Source: Aequorivita sublithincola DSM 14238 (lineage in GTDB: Bacteria; Bacteroidota; Bacteroidia; Flavobacteriales; Flavobacteriaceae). From it: DNA of 64,000 nucleotides. The DNA lies in contig NC_018013.1 in NCBI RefSeq assembly GCF_000265385.1, positions 2,445,001 to 2,509,000 on the forward strand, read 5' to 3'. Shown here piece after piece: positions 17,584-25,552 of the stretch (position 1 is the first letter of the stretch; each line of letters begins with the position of its first letter). The position numbers and the translations under genes were made by a program. Below the pieces are notes generated by a model. The model was not told where the DNA came from, searched no databases, and worked only from the letters and a program-made list of their open reading frames with translations.

Positions 17584-17994
17584 ATGGGACGGATTTTAGC
17601 ATTGGATTACGGAAGCAAGCGAACAGGTATCGCTATTACGGACGAATTGAAGTTAATAGCTTCTGGTCTTACAACGGTTTCTACTTCTGAATTGATGGAT
17701 TTTTTGAAGAAATATATCGCGTCAGAAAAAGTAGAATTAGTTTTAGTAGGTGAACCAAAGCAAAAAGATGGAACCCATTCCAGTATTGAAGAAGAAATTC
17801 AGAAGTTTTTGAAGAAATTTTTCAACATTTTTCCAAACTTAGAAGTGAAACGCGTTGATGAGCGTTACACCAGTAAAATGGCGTTCCAAACGATGATTGA
17901 CAGCGGATTGAAAAAGAAGCAACGACAGAATAAAGCATTGGTTGACGAAATTAGTGCGACGATAATTCTTCAGGAATATCTTTATAATAAATAG
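17584..17994 (+). CDS. ruvX: Putative pre-16S rRNA nuclease / Holliday junction resolvase YqgF
   Basis: The 136-aa RNase H-like protein starts MGRILALDYGSKRTGIAITDE, the classic YqgF start with its catalytic Asp. VELVLVGEPKQKDGTHSS carries the second acidic segment and KRVDERYTSKMA the third. The family processes pre-16S rRNA ends and is also annotated as a Holliday junction resolvase. It is followed by def on the same strand with a 117-bp gap. Confidence 0.93.
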   Translation: MGRILALDYGSKRTGIAITDELKLIASGLTTVSTSELMDFLKKYIASEKVELVLVGEPKQKDGTHSSIEEEIQKFLKKFFNIFPNLEVKRVDERYTSKMAFQTMIDSGLKKKQRQNKALVDEISATIILQEYLYNK

Positions 17995-18111
17995 AATTGA
18001 AAAAGTTTGCAGTCTCAGTTTTCAGTAGGCTCGCGATTTATCGCGCGCACGTGATTTAAAATATTTGAACCGATAATTAATCATTATACATTCAACAATA
18101 AACATTAAAAA

Positions 18112-18702
18112 ATGATTTTACCAATAATAGCCTACGGCGACCCAGTTTTACGAAAGGAAACCGAAATAATAACCAAAGACCATCCAAACTTGGAGGCTGT
18201 GCTTGAAAATATGTTCGAAACGATGTATGAAGCACGCGGTATTGGTCTTGCGGCACCTCAGGTAAATTTACCCATCCGTCTGTTTATAGTGGATGCCACG
18301 CCGTTTGAGGATGATGAAGATCTTTCAGAAGAAGAACAAAAGTTTCTTTCCACCTTCAAAAAGGTATTTATCAACGCTCGAATTGTTAAGGAATCTGGCG
18401 ATGAATGGGCATTTAATGAGGGATGTTTAAGCATTCCAGATGTGCGTGAGGATGTTTTCCGTCAGCCAGATATAGTTATTGAATATGAAGATGAAAATTT
18501 CAAAAAACACAAAGAAACATTCAGCGGGATAGTAGCGCGAATTATTCAACATGAATATGATCATATTGAAGGTATTCTCTTTACTGACAAGCTTTCGTCG
18601 TTAAAGAAAAGATTGATAAAAAGTAAGTTGACGAACATTTCAAAAGGGAATATTAGTACGGATTACCGCATGAAATTTCCAAATGCAAAAAAGAAACGTT
18701 AA
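18112..18702 (+). CDS. def: Peptide deformylase
   Basis: The 196-aa metalloenzyme removes the formyl group from nascent N-terminal Met. All three motifs are present: GIGLAAPQVN (about residues 43-52), EGCLSIPDVRE (about 103-113) and the HEYDH metal site in IIQHEYDHIEGILF (about 144-157). An acidic insertion (EDDEDLSEEEQ) lies between motifs I and II, as is common in Bacteroidota. DUF5606 follows on the same strand. Confidence 0.95.
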   Translation: MILPIIAYGDPVLRKETEIITKDHPNLEAVLENMFETMYEARGIGLAAPQVNLPIRLFIVDATPFEDDEDLSEEEQKFLSTFKKVFINARIVKESGDEWAFNEGCLSIPDVREDVFRQPDIVIEYEDENFKKHKETFSGIVARIIQHEYDHIEGILFTDKLSSLKKRLIKSKLTNISKGNISTDYRMKFPNAKKKR

Positions 18703-18767
18703 CTCGCTTGTATATATTAATCAAACCAAAGATATTTGTATCCGTTAAAAAAATTTAAAAGTATTCT

Positions 18768-19313
18768 ATGAGCTTAGAAAAAGTGCTTTCCATTGCCGGT
18801 AAACCCGGTTTGTACAAACTGAAATCCCAAACCCGCGCAGGTTTTCTTGCGGAATCATTACTAGACGGGAAAACCATTAATGTAGGTGGTCGCCAGAACG
18901 TGAGTTTACTTTCTGAAATCGCTATCTATACGCTTACTGAAGAAGTGCCGTTGCGTAAAGTATTCGAAAAAATTTCTAAAAAAGAAGATGGAAAAGAGGC
19001 AATTAGCCACAAGGTAGCTAAGGAAGAGTTGGAAGAATATTTCTTCTCCGTTATGCCAGATTATGATGAAGACAGAGTTTACGCTAGTGACATCAAAAAA
19101 GTTGTGCAGTGGTATAATTTGCTCGTAAAAAACGGACTTACTGATTTTTCTGAAGCAAAAAAAGAAGACATTGAAGAGGATAAAGAAGCGATAACTACAA
19201 AATCGACTAAAGTTACTTCTCCAAAAGCAGCAGCTCCAAAGTCCAATACGCCAAAAGCTTCCTCTAGTAAAAAAGGAGGTGCTACTAAGAGTGCAGCTTC
19301 TCGTAAAACCTAA
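18768..19313 (+). CDS. DUF5606 family protein with basic Ala/Ser/Lys tail
   Basis: The 181-aa protein has the DUF5606 N-terminal domain (MSLEKVLSIAGKPGLYKLKS, GRQNVSLLSEIAIYT, PLRKVFEKI), known only from Bacteroidota and of unknown function. The last 40 residues are low complexity and basic (KAAAPKSNTPKASSSKKGG), reminiscent of nucleic-acid-binding tails. It lies between def and mazG, and a strong terminator follows. Confidence 0.85.
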   Translation: MSLEKVLSIAGKPGLYKLKSQTRAGFLAESLLDGKTINVGGRQNVSLLSEIAIYTLTEEVPLRKVFEKISKKEDGKEAISHKVAKEELEEYFFSVMPDYDEDRVYASDIKKVVQWYNLLVKNGLTDFSEAKKEDIEEDKEAITTKSTKVTSPKAAAPKSNTPKASSSKKGGATKSAASRKT

Positions 19314-19340
19314 ATAATAAATTTCGATTCAATAATATAA

Positions 19341-19374
19341 ATCCCGAAAGTTTCAATACTTGCGGGATTTTTTT
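19341..19374 (+). terminator. Rho-independent terminator after the DUF5606 gene
   Basis: ATCCCG (19341-19346) pairs with CGGGAT (19363-19368), extended inside by AAGT/ACTT, and is followed by seven Ts. It separates DUF5606 from the heptamer repeat and mazG. Confidence 0.8.
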
Positions 19375-19398
19375 GTTACTTTTTACTTAAATTCAAAA

Positions 19399-19573
19399 CA
19401 AGAAACAAGAAACAAGAAACAAGAAACAAGAAACAAGAAACAAGAAACAAGAAACAAGAAACAAGAAACAAGAAACAAGAAACAAGAAACAAGAAACAAG
19501 AAACAAGAAACAAGAAACAAGAAACAAGAAACAAGAAACAAGAAACAAGAAACAAGAAACAAGAAACAAGAAA
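19399..19573. repeat. CAAGAAA x 25 perfect 7-bp tandem repeat
   Basis: Twenty-five exact copies of CAAGAAA fill 175 bp, ending 5 nt before the mazG start codon. A 7-bp unit cycles through all frames, and the repeat is open in every plus frame (KKQETRN peptide). The purity suggests a fast-mutating array that changes in length by slippage. Confidence 0.95.
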
Positions 19574-19578
19574 CAAAA

Positions 19579-20358
19579 ATGAACTCCCGAAAAGATCAAC
19601 TTCAAGCCTTCGATAGATTATTAACCATTATGGATGAACTGCGTGCACAATGCCCGTGGGACCAAAAGCAAACGATGCAAACGCTGCGTCATTTAACTAT
19701 TGAAGAGACTTACGAGTTGGGCGATGCAATCTTAGAAAATGATCTAGATGAAGTAAAGAAAGAATTAGGAGATGTTTTGCTACATATCGTTTTTTATGCG
19801 AAAATAGGCAGCGAAACCAGCGATTTTGACATTGCTGATGTTTGTAACGAGATTTCGGAAAAACTAATTTTCAGACATCCACATATTTATGGCGACGTAG
19901 AAGTTGCGGACGAAGAAGAAGTGAAAAGAAATTGGGAAAATTTAAAGCTGAAAGAAGGCAAAAAAAGTGTTTTGGAAGGTGTTCCAAAATCGTTGCCGGC
20001 ATTGGTGAAAGCCAGTAGAATTCAGGAGAAAGTTGCTGGCGTTGGGTTTGACTGGGAAGAGCCACAGCAAGTTTTTGAAAAATTGCAAGAAGAACTTGGC
20101 GAGCTGCAACACGAAATAAACGAAAACAATCTAGAAAAAATTGAAGCCGAATTTGGCGATGTGCTTTTCTCAATGATAAACTACGCTCGCTTCCTAAAAG
20201 TGAATCCAGAAAATGCGCTAGAGCGCACCAATAAAAAATTCATAAAACGCTTTCAATATTTGGAAGGCAAAGCCAAGGAAATAGATAAATCTTTAAAAGA
20301 TATGACTTTGGAAGAGATGGACATTTTTTGGAACGAAGCTAAAACTTCAATCGGATAA
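19579..20358 (+). CDS. mazG: Nucleoside triphosphate pyrophosphohydrolase MazG
   Basis: The 259-aa enzyme hydrolyses (d)NTPs to NMP and PPi and contains two MazG domains. The first has CPWDQKQTMQTLRHLTIEETYELGDAI and LGDVLLHIVFYAKI, the second has ELGELQHEI and FGDVLFSMINYARF, with the expected E-x-x-E-L-x-D acidic sites. The start MNSRKDQLQAF is right behind the CAAGAAA array; a longer frame through the array would encode only repeat peptide and was rejected. Expression may depend on the array length because it occupies the leader and probable promoter region. Confidence 0.92.
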   Translation: MNSRKDQLQAFDRLLTIMDELRAQCPWDQKQTMQTLRHLTIEETYELGDAILENDLDEVKKELGDVLLHIVFYAKIGSETSDFDIADVCNEISEKLIFRHPHIYGDVEVADEEEVKRNWENLKLKEGKKSVLEGVPKSLPALVKASRIQEKVAGVGFDWEEPQQVFEKLQEELGELQHEINENNLEKIEAEFGDVLFSMINYARFLKVNPENALERTNKKFIKRFQYLEGKAKEIDKSLKDMTLEEMDIFWNEAKTSIG

Positions 20359-20367
20359 AGCGTAAAG

Positions 20368-20382
20368 GCGCACGGACGTGCG
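20368..20382. terminator. Hairpin GCGCACGGACGTGCG
   Basis: A small inverted repeat just after the mazG stop, related to the longer palindrome at 20432-20455. Confidence 0.45.
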
Positions 20383-20431
20383 TCTCACACGATCAAACCA
20401 CTTTAAATAAAAAGGCGCACTGCAAATAAAA

Positions 20432-20455
20432 AGAGACGCACGAACGTGCGTCTCT
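20432..20455. terminator. Palindromic hairpin between convergent mazG and the DUF349 gene
   Basis: The arms AGAGACGCACG and CGTGCGTCTCT are perfectly complementary over 11 bp with a 2-nt AA loop. It lies between two convergent genes and is probably a bidirectional terminator. A related GGCGCAC element is at 20368-20382. Confidence 0.6.
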
Positions 20456-20471
20456 ACGTTGTGTTATGATA

Positions 20472-22604
20472 TTATTCCCGAACCTCTTTAATCTTCGAAA
20501 GCTTCGCTTTCCAAACTTCAAGTTGTTCTTTGTGACGTTCAATGTTATTATGAACTTCCTTCACCATTGGATTATCGTCTGGAACGTGACGGAAAAAGCC
20601 TAGATTGTTCTCCAATTGTCTTATTTCATCACGAGTTTCATCAATTTTCTTCGAAATAAAGAAATGCTCGTTTTGTAATTTACGATCGTCGTCTCGGTTT
20701 ACAAGCGTATTTAATTTATTGTCAAACTTGATAAGTTCAGTTTCCTTTTTGCCCAAATCGAGTTTAGAGAAAAGGCCATCCAACGTTTTGTTGAATTTTT
20801 GTTCAATGTTGCGTTTGTTATAAGGTACGCGACCAAGTTCCTTCCAAGCTGAAATATTTTCCTTTATAGTTTTTAAATCGGCTTTGTGGTCGCCGCTTAG
20901 TTTAAAAGAGGAAAGCTTTTCGAGCATTTCCTGCTTGGCTTCATAATGAACAACTTCTTCTTTATTGGCTTCATTTTTCTGAGCATGAAGTCTGTCAAAA
21001 TAATGATTACAGGTCTTTTTGAAGCGTTTCCACAACTTGTCACTGTCCTTTCGCGGCACGTGACCAATGGTTTTCCAATCGCCTTGAATTTTTTTCATCA
21101 ACGCAGTTGTAACGTCAAAATCCTCACTGTCTTTGTTGTCTTCAGCAATTTTTATGAGCTCACGTTTCTTTTCAAGATTGGCGTACTGTTCCTTTTTCTG
21201 GTTTTTATAAAAACTGTTTTTTTCGTGGTTGAAATTTCCAGTTGCGTCCTTAAATAACTTCCAAATTTCTTTGTTGTTATTTCTTGGAACACGCCCAGTA
21301 TTGAAAAAAGCATCCCGAAGTTCTTGCACTTTTTTAATAGCATTCTGCCAACCTTGGTGACTCGGTTTGGCTTCTTCGGTGGTTTTTATTAACTCTTCAA
21401 CAAGTTGCTTTTTCTTTTCGTAGTTGGTTTCAAAGTCTTTCTCCATCTCAGCCAATTGTTCTTGGCGTTTGTCGTGGATAATTTTTGTAGCGTCGCTAAA
21501 CTTGTCCCAAACTTCATCGCGATATTCCTGCGCCACGGGTCCAATTTCTTCTTTCCACATTTTGTGGAGCATTTGAAGTTCACGGAAAGCCTTATTAACA
21601 TTTTCTTCTTGTCCAAGCTCTTCAGCGCGCGTAATAAGTTTCAGTTTTGCGTCTAGGTTGTGTTTAAAATCTAAGTCGCGGAACTCACGGTTTAGATGAA
21701 GAAAATCGTAGAAATTCTCAACATGATGATGATAGGTATTCCAAACGGTGTTGTATTTGTCCCTTGGAATTGCCCCAGCAACATGCCATTTTTCCTGAAT
21801 ATCTTTAAAATGTTTGTAGGTTGTATTTATATTTTCTTCGGCGCTCAAAAGACTTTTTAATTCTTCTATAAGTTCCCAGCGCTTGTCCATATTGGCCTGA
21901 AGATCTTTTTTAAGATTTTTATAATGGCCGTTACGCTTTTCTTTATAGTCGAAATAAAGCGTATTAAATTCTTTTCTTAAGGGTGTAGTGTAGTGGAAGT
22001 CAATTATATTTCCGCCCTCGGCAAGAAATTCTTCTTTTTTCTGCTCTAATTCTTCATTGAATTGATTGTTGAATTCTGAACGAATTTCCTCAACATCGTG
22101 CTTTAATTCCTGAATTTTTTTGGTTTTCAGTAATTTATCAAGCTCGGCAATCAATTCTTTTTTGGAAAGTGTGCTGTAATCTTTTTGCTCTGTTTCTTCA
22201 TTTTCTTCCTCTTCGTCATCTTCAGATGAAGCCACTTCTTCTTCCTCGTCTTCATCCTCAGAATCTTGGTCTTCAGCCGATGCTTCTTCTTTGTGAGTCG
22301 TAGTCGAGGCTTCATTTGCAGACTCTTCAGTATTAGAATCTTCAGGGTTTGCTTCAGAAATAATTTCGCTTAATTGAGTGGCTTCAACTTCTTCTTTAAC
22401 AGTAGTTTCGGCTTCAGAAGTTTCTTCGGTTTTGTTTTCTTCAGAATTGTTTTCTGGAATATTTGCTACCGTTTCCGTTCCTTCAACTTTGTTTTCAGCA
22501 TCAACTTTCGTTTCTACTAAGGTTTCGGTAGTTGGAATTTCTTTTGAATTTTCTTCCGTGTTTGGAGTTTGAAGTTCTTCTTTCGGCAATTTTTCGTCAG
22601 ACAT
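20472..22604 (-). CDS. DUF349 repeat protein with long acidic N-terminus
   Basis: The 710-aa protein (start MSDEKLPKEELQTPN) has about 165 N-terminal residues that are very rich in Glu, Asp, Ser and Thr and probably disordered. Several DUF349 repeats follow (KWHVAGAIPRDKYNTVWNTY, MWKEEIGPVAQEYRDEVWDK, DWKTIGHVPRKDSDKLWKRF, AWKELGRVPYNKRNIEQKF), each with a W-x5-VPR-like core. The DUF349 function is unknown to me; such long helical proteins may act as scaffolds. The 13-codon upstream extension was not used. Confidence 0.85.
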   Translation of the reverse strand: MSDEKLPKEELQTPNTEENSKEIPTTETLVETKVDAENKVEGTETVANIPENNSEENKTEETSEAETTVKEEVEATQLSEIISEANPEDSNTEESANEASTTTHKEEASAEDQDSEDEDEEEEVASSEDDEEEENEETEQKDYSTLSKKELIAELDKLLKTKKIQELKHDVEEIRSEFNNQFNEELEQKKEEFLAEGGNIIDFHYTTPLRKEFNTLYFDYKEKRNGHYKNLKKDLQANMDKRWELIEELKSLLSAEENINTTYKHFKDIQEKWHVAGAIPRDKYNTVWNTYHHHVENFYDFLHLNREFRDLDFKHNLDAKLKLITRAEELGQEENVNKAFRELQMLHKMWKEEIGPVAQEYRDEVWDKFSDATKIIHDKRQEQLAEMEKDFETNYEKKKQLVEELIKTTEEAKPSHQGWQNAIKKVQELRDAFFNTGRVPRNNNKEIWKLFKDATGNFNHEKNSFYKNQKKEQYANLEKKRELIKIAEDNKDSEDFDVTTALMKKIQGDWKTIGHVPRKDSDKLWKRFKKTCNHYFDRLHAQKNEANKEEVVHYEAKQEMLEKLSSFKLSGDHKADLKTIKENISAWKELGRVPYNKRNIEQKFNKTLDGLFSKLDLGKKETELIKFDNKLNTLVNRDDDRKLQNEHFFISKKIDETRDEIRQLENNLGFFRHVPDDNPMVKEVHNNIERHKEQLEVWKAKLSKIKEVRE

Positions 22605-22706
22605 TTGTTTCAATGTTAAGGTTCGTTTTTCTTGGAGGGTCAAGATACTAACAACTGCGCAACTGGCAAAGCACAGGGCGTTTTTTTGAGGTTTTTTTTG
22701 TAAATT

Positions 22707-23438
22707 TTATGAATTCCAAATTTCCCAAGCTTTCTCAGCTTGCAATTCTAGCATTTTCAGTCCGTTGCTTGTTTTTGCACCTTGAAGCTTTCCGCGTTTT
22801 AAAAATTCAGTTTCCGCTGGATTATAAATCAAATCGAAAAGTAAATGGTTTTTTGTTAGAAATTGATAGGGAATGGGCGGACAATCTGTAATATTTGGAA
22901 AAGTTCCCAAAGGCGTGCAGTTAATTATTAATAAATGATTGTCGAGAATTGATTTGTTTAAATCTTCATAATTCAAAGTGTTCATTACTTTGCTTCTACT
23001 TACAAATTTGAAACTAAATCCAAGCTTTTCAAGCGCGTAAGCCACAGCTTTTGAAGCTCCACCAGTTCCTAAAATTAAAGCTGTTTTCTGTTGAAGCGGT
23101 AAAAGAGCTTCCAACGATTTTTGAAAACCAAAATGATCTGTGTTGTAACCTTTTAACTTGTTGTCTTTTAAAATTTTAATAGTGTTTACAGCGCCAATTT
23201 TTTCGGCTTCTTTGTCTAAACTATGCAAATATGAAATCACTTCCTGCTTATAAGGAATAGTGACGTTCAGTCCTTTTAAATCAGGCGTTTCTGAAATAAT
23301 CTTTGGAAAAAATTCTATGGAAGAAATATCAAAATTTTCGTATGAATGTGGAAGATCTTCGCTTTCAAATTTTTCAGAAAAGAACGTTTTCGAAAATGAA
23401 TAGCTTATGTTTTTTCCTGCTAATCCAAATTTAGACAT
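22707..23438 (-). CDS. aroE: Shikimate dehydrogenase
   Basis: The 243-aa enzyme reduces 3-dehydroshikimate with NADPH in aromatic amino acid synthesis. It shows SYSFSKTFFSEKF (substrate serines), LNVTIPYKQEVISYL (catalytic Lys), NTDHFGFQKSLE (catalytic Asp) and the nucleotide loop LGTGGASKAVAYALEKLG. The length is slightly short, as in many Bacteroidota. It overlaps the upstream DUF368 gene by 8 nt, so the two are translationally coupled. Confidence 0.92.
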   Translation of the reverse strand: MSKFGLAGKNISYSFSKTFFSEKFESEDLPHSYENFDISSIEFFPKIISETPDLKGLNVTIPYKQEVISYLHSLDKEAEKIGAVNTIKILKDNKLKGYNTDHFGFQKSLEALLPLQQKTALILGTGGASKAVAYALEKLGFSFKFVSRSKVMNTLNYEDLNKSILDNHLLIINCTPLGTFPNITDCPPIPYQFLTKNHLLFDLIYNPAETEFLKRGKLQGAKTSNGLKMLELQAEKAWEIWNS

Positions 23439-24453
23439 GTTGTTTCTTTTTGTAGTTGTCGTACCAATCTAGGCTTAAAACAATTAGCGCTCCAATAATC
23501 ATAAAAATGATTGCTAGAAGAACTTCTTGATTAAATTCAGAAGGAAAATATCTGGTATAACCGCTAATTATTTCTCTGCCGTTAGCATCAAGTTTGATAT
23601 TGTCCAAACTGTCTAAAACATAAATTTCATCCTTCCAAGGCCAAACTACGCCCAGTGAACCTGCAATAAATCCAATAATAACAGCGTAAGTGGCTTTTTT
23701 GTATCTTTTTAAAACGTAACCCAAAAGGTGTGAAAGTGAAACAAGACCGACCAAAGAACCTAATGAAAATACGACCAGAACTTTTAGAAGTTGAATTCTT
23801 TCTGGATCATAAATCCAACCGAAATCCAGCTGAATAATATTCGCAAACGTATCGAAAAGGGCGTTTACGGCATCTACCAAGAGCAACACATAATTCCCCA
23901 ATAATATTAAGATGAAAGAGCCAGAAAGTCCGGGCAGCGTCATTCCTGAAACACTTATAATTCCGCAGAAAAACACGAAGAATAGGTTGCTGTTTTCCTT
24001 GGCAGGTTCCAGAAAACTTATCGCCACACCACCAATAACGCCACATAAAAGATATGCCGCATATTTTCGATTCCAATCTCCAAAATCTTTTGCTATAAAG
24101 TAAATGGAACCGATAATCATTCCGAAGAAAGCACTCCAAACATAAAGTTCGTAATGAACTATTAAATAGTCAAGAAGCTTGGAAATGCTGAAATAGCTGA
24201 TAACCATTCCCAAAATAAGCAAGCTCAGAAATTGACCGTTTGTATAGCGGTATAAACTTTTAAAACGTCCGCCAATTAAAAGTTTAAATGCTTTTTTATT
24301 AATTTTTTGAAGCGAATAAATAAACTCCTCATAAAAACCTGCTACGAAAGCCACAACACCACCTGAAATGCCCGGAACTTTATTTGCTGCGCCCATCCCT
24401 AGTCCTTTTAAGACCAACCAAGTTTTATCGGAGAAGGAGCGGTTTTCGTACAT
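23431..24453 (-). CDS. DUF368 family membrane protein, copy 2 (undecaprenyl-phosphate translocase-like)
   Basis: The 340-aa multi-spanning membrane protein has the family start KGLGMGAANKVPGISGGVVAFVAGFYEE and the internal repeat PGLSGSFILILLGNYVLLL. DUF368 proteins (PopT type) were shown in other bacteria to recycle undecaprenyl phosphate across the cytoplasmic membrane; function here is inferred. It is about one family distance from the neighbour at 24525 and probably arose by old tandem duplication. It shares an operon with aroE. Confidence 0.85.
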   Translation of the reverse strand: MYENRSFSDKTWLVLKGLGMGAANKVPGISGGVVAFVAGFYEEFIYSLQKINKKAFKLLIGGRFKSLYRYTNGQFLSLLILGMVISYFSISKLLDYLIVHYELYVWSAFFGMIIGSIYFIAKDFGDWNRKYAAYLLCGVIGGVAISFLEPAKENSNLFFVFFCGIISVSGMTLPGLSGSFILILLGNYVLLLVDAVNALFDTFANIIQLDFGWIYDPERIQLLKVLVVFSLGSLVGLVSLSHLLGYVLKRYKKATYAVIIGFIAGSLGVVWPWKDEIYVLDSLDNIKLDANGREIISGYTRYFPSEFNQEVLLAIIFMIIGALIVLSLDWYDNYKKKQHV

Positions 24454-24459
24454 TTTAAT

Positions 24460-24515
24460 TATTCAGTATTCAGTGTTCAGTATTCTGTGTTCAGTATTGT
24501 TTGTTCAGTAGGATA
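24460..24515. repeat. Degenerate TTCAGTATTCAGTGTTCAG tandem in the inter-DUF368 gap
   Basis: Short CAGTATTCAGTGTTCAGTATTC repeats fill the gap between the two DUF368 genes. The same motif occurs near 545-575, 1147-1170 and 18006-18028, always between genes, so it is a dispersed low-complexity filler in this genome. Confidence 0.6.
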
Positions 24516-24524
24516 AAATCAGTA

Positions 24525-25517
24525 TTAAGATTGCTTAATGTCACTGCTTACTGCGACTTTCTTCACAGCAACCATTTCCAAGAGGAAAATAGTTAAAAAG
24601 CCAATTATTGCGAATAGAACCGCGTATAAAATTTGTGGACTACCATCATAATTTTGAGGAAGTATGCTTCTTTCAATGAAAGGAATATTTTCTCCCGCAT
24701 GATTCATTCTGTATTGTAAAACTTCTTTCCATGGCCATATTTTGTTGAGAGCGCCAATCATAAAACCTGTGAGCACGGCAAGGATTAAATTTTTGTGATG
24801 TTTGAACATCCAATTCAATACTCTTGAAAACATTTTCAGCCCTAAAATTGCCCCGACTCCAAATATTAAAAGTTTACCGAACGCGCTAAAAAAGAGTGAG
24901 CTGTTTAGGGTCGTGATTCCTTCACTTAATTGGGTTACAATCCCAATAACCGCTGTGTAAGCGCCCAAGAGCAAAAGGATAAATGCGCCAGAGATTCCTG
25001 GAAGTATCATCGCGATTATAGCTATAAAACCAGCTAAAAACAGAAACCAAGTGCTTTCAGGAGAACCTATTGGGGCTGCAATTGTTATTAAGTAAGATAG
25101 GATGGAAGCTATAATAAGTGCTCCGATTACGGCAAATCTCCAATTGGTTATTTGTTTGCCAACGTAAACAATACTGGCAATTACCAACCCAAAGAAAAAG
25201 GACCAAACCATAATTGGGTAAGCCTCCAAAAGCCAAGTAATCAGTTTTGCGAGTGAAATAATACTTATGAAAACTCCTGAAAAAAGTGCCAGTAAAAAAG
25301 ATAGGTTATAATGTTTCCAAGCCTTTAAAAAACCTTCCTTTTTCCAAATTTTGAAAAATTCAAGATCCACATTGTGAATGGTTTCTATAAGTTCCTCATA
25401 GATGCCTGAAATAAAAGCGATTGTTCCTCCGGAAACACCTGGAACTACGTCTGCAGCGCCCATTGCGAGCCCCTTTGCGGTTACTGTTAAATATTGGAGA
25501 AAAGTTCTTTGAGGCAT
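24525..25517 (-). CDS. DUF368 family membrane protein, copy 1 (undecaprenyl-phosphate translocase-like)
   Basis: The 330-aa protein has the same signature as its neighbour: KGLAMGAADVVPGVSGGTIAFISGIYEE and ILPGISGAFILLLLGAYTAVI, with about eight to ten membrane segments. Here the first motif reads AADVVPGVSGG, the more usual form, while copy 2 has AANKVPGISGG. Likely a polyprenyl-phosphate carrier recycling protein for cell-wall and glycan synthesis. Confidence 0.87.
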   Translation of the reverse strand: MPQRTFLQYLTVTAKGLAMGAADVVPGVSGGTIAFISGIYEELIETIHNVDLEFFKIWKKEGFLKAWKHYNLSFLLALFSGVFISIISLAKLITWLLEAYPIMVWSFFFGLVIASIVYVGKQITNWRFAVIGALIIASILSYLITIAAPIGSPESTWFLFLAGFIAIIAMILPGISGAFILLLLGAYTAVIGIVTQLSEGITTLNSSLFFSAFGKLLIFGVGAILGLKMFSRVLNWMFKHHKNLILAVLTGFMIGALNKIWPWKEVLQYRMNHAGENIPFIERSILPQNYDGSPQILYAVLFAIIGFLTIFLLEMVAVKKVAVSSDIKQS

Positions 25518-25552
25518 AGATTTATTTTGCTAGAACCTCAAAAATACACAAA

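Noticed and set aside
19399..19573. CRISPR array
   Set aside because: The unit is 7 bp with no spacers; no CRISPR repeat-spacer pattern exists anywhere in the window despite the Cas4-like genes.
19360..19578. N-terminal extension of mazG through the CAAGAAA array
   Set aside because: It would add only KKQETRN repeats; the family start fits MNSRKDQLQAF directly after the array.
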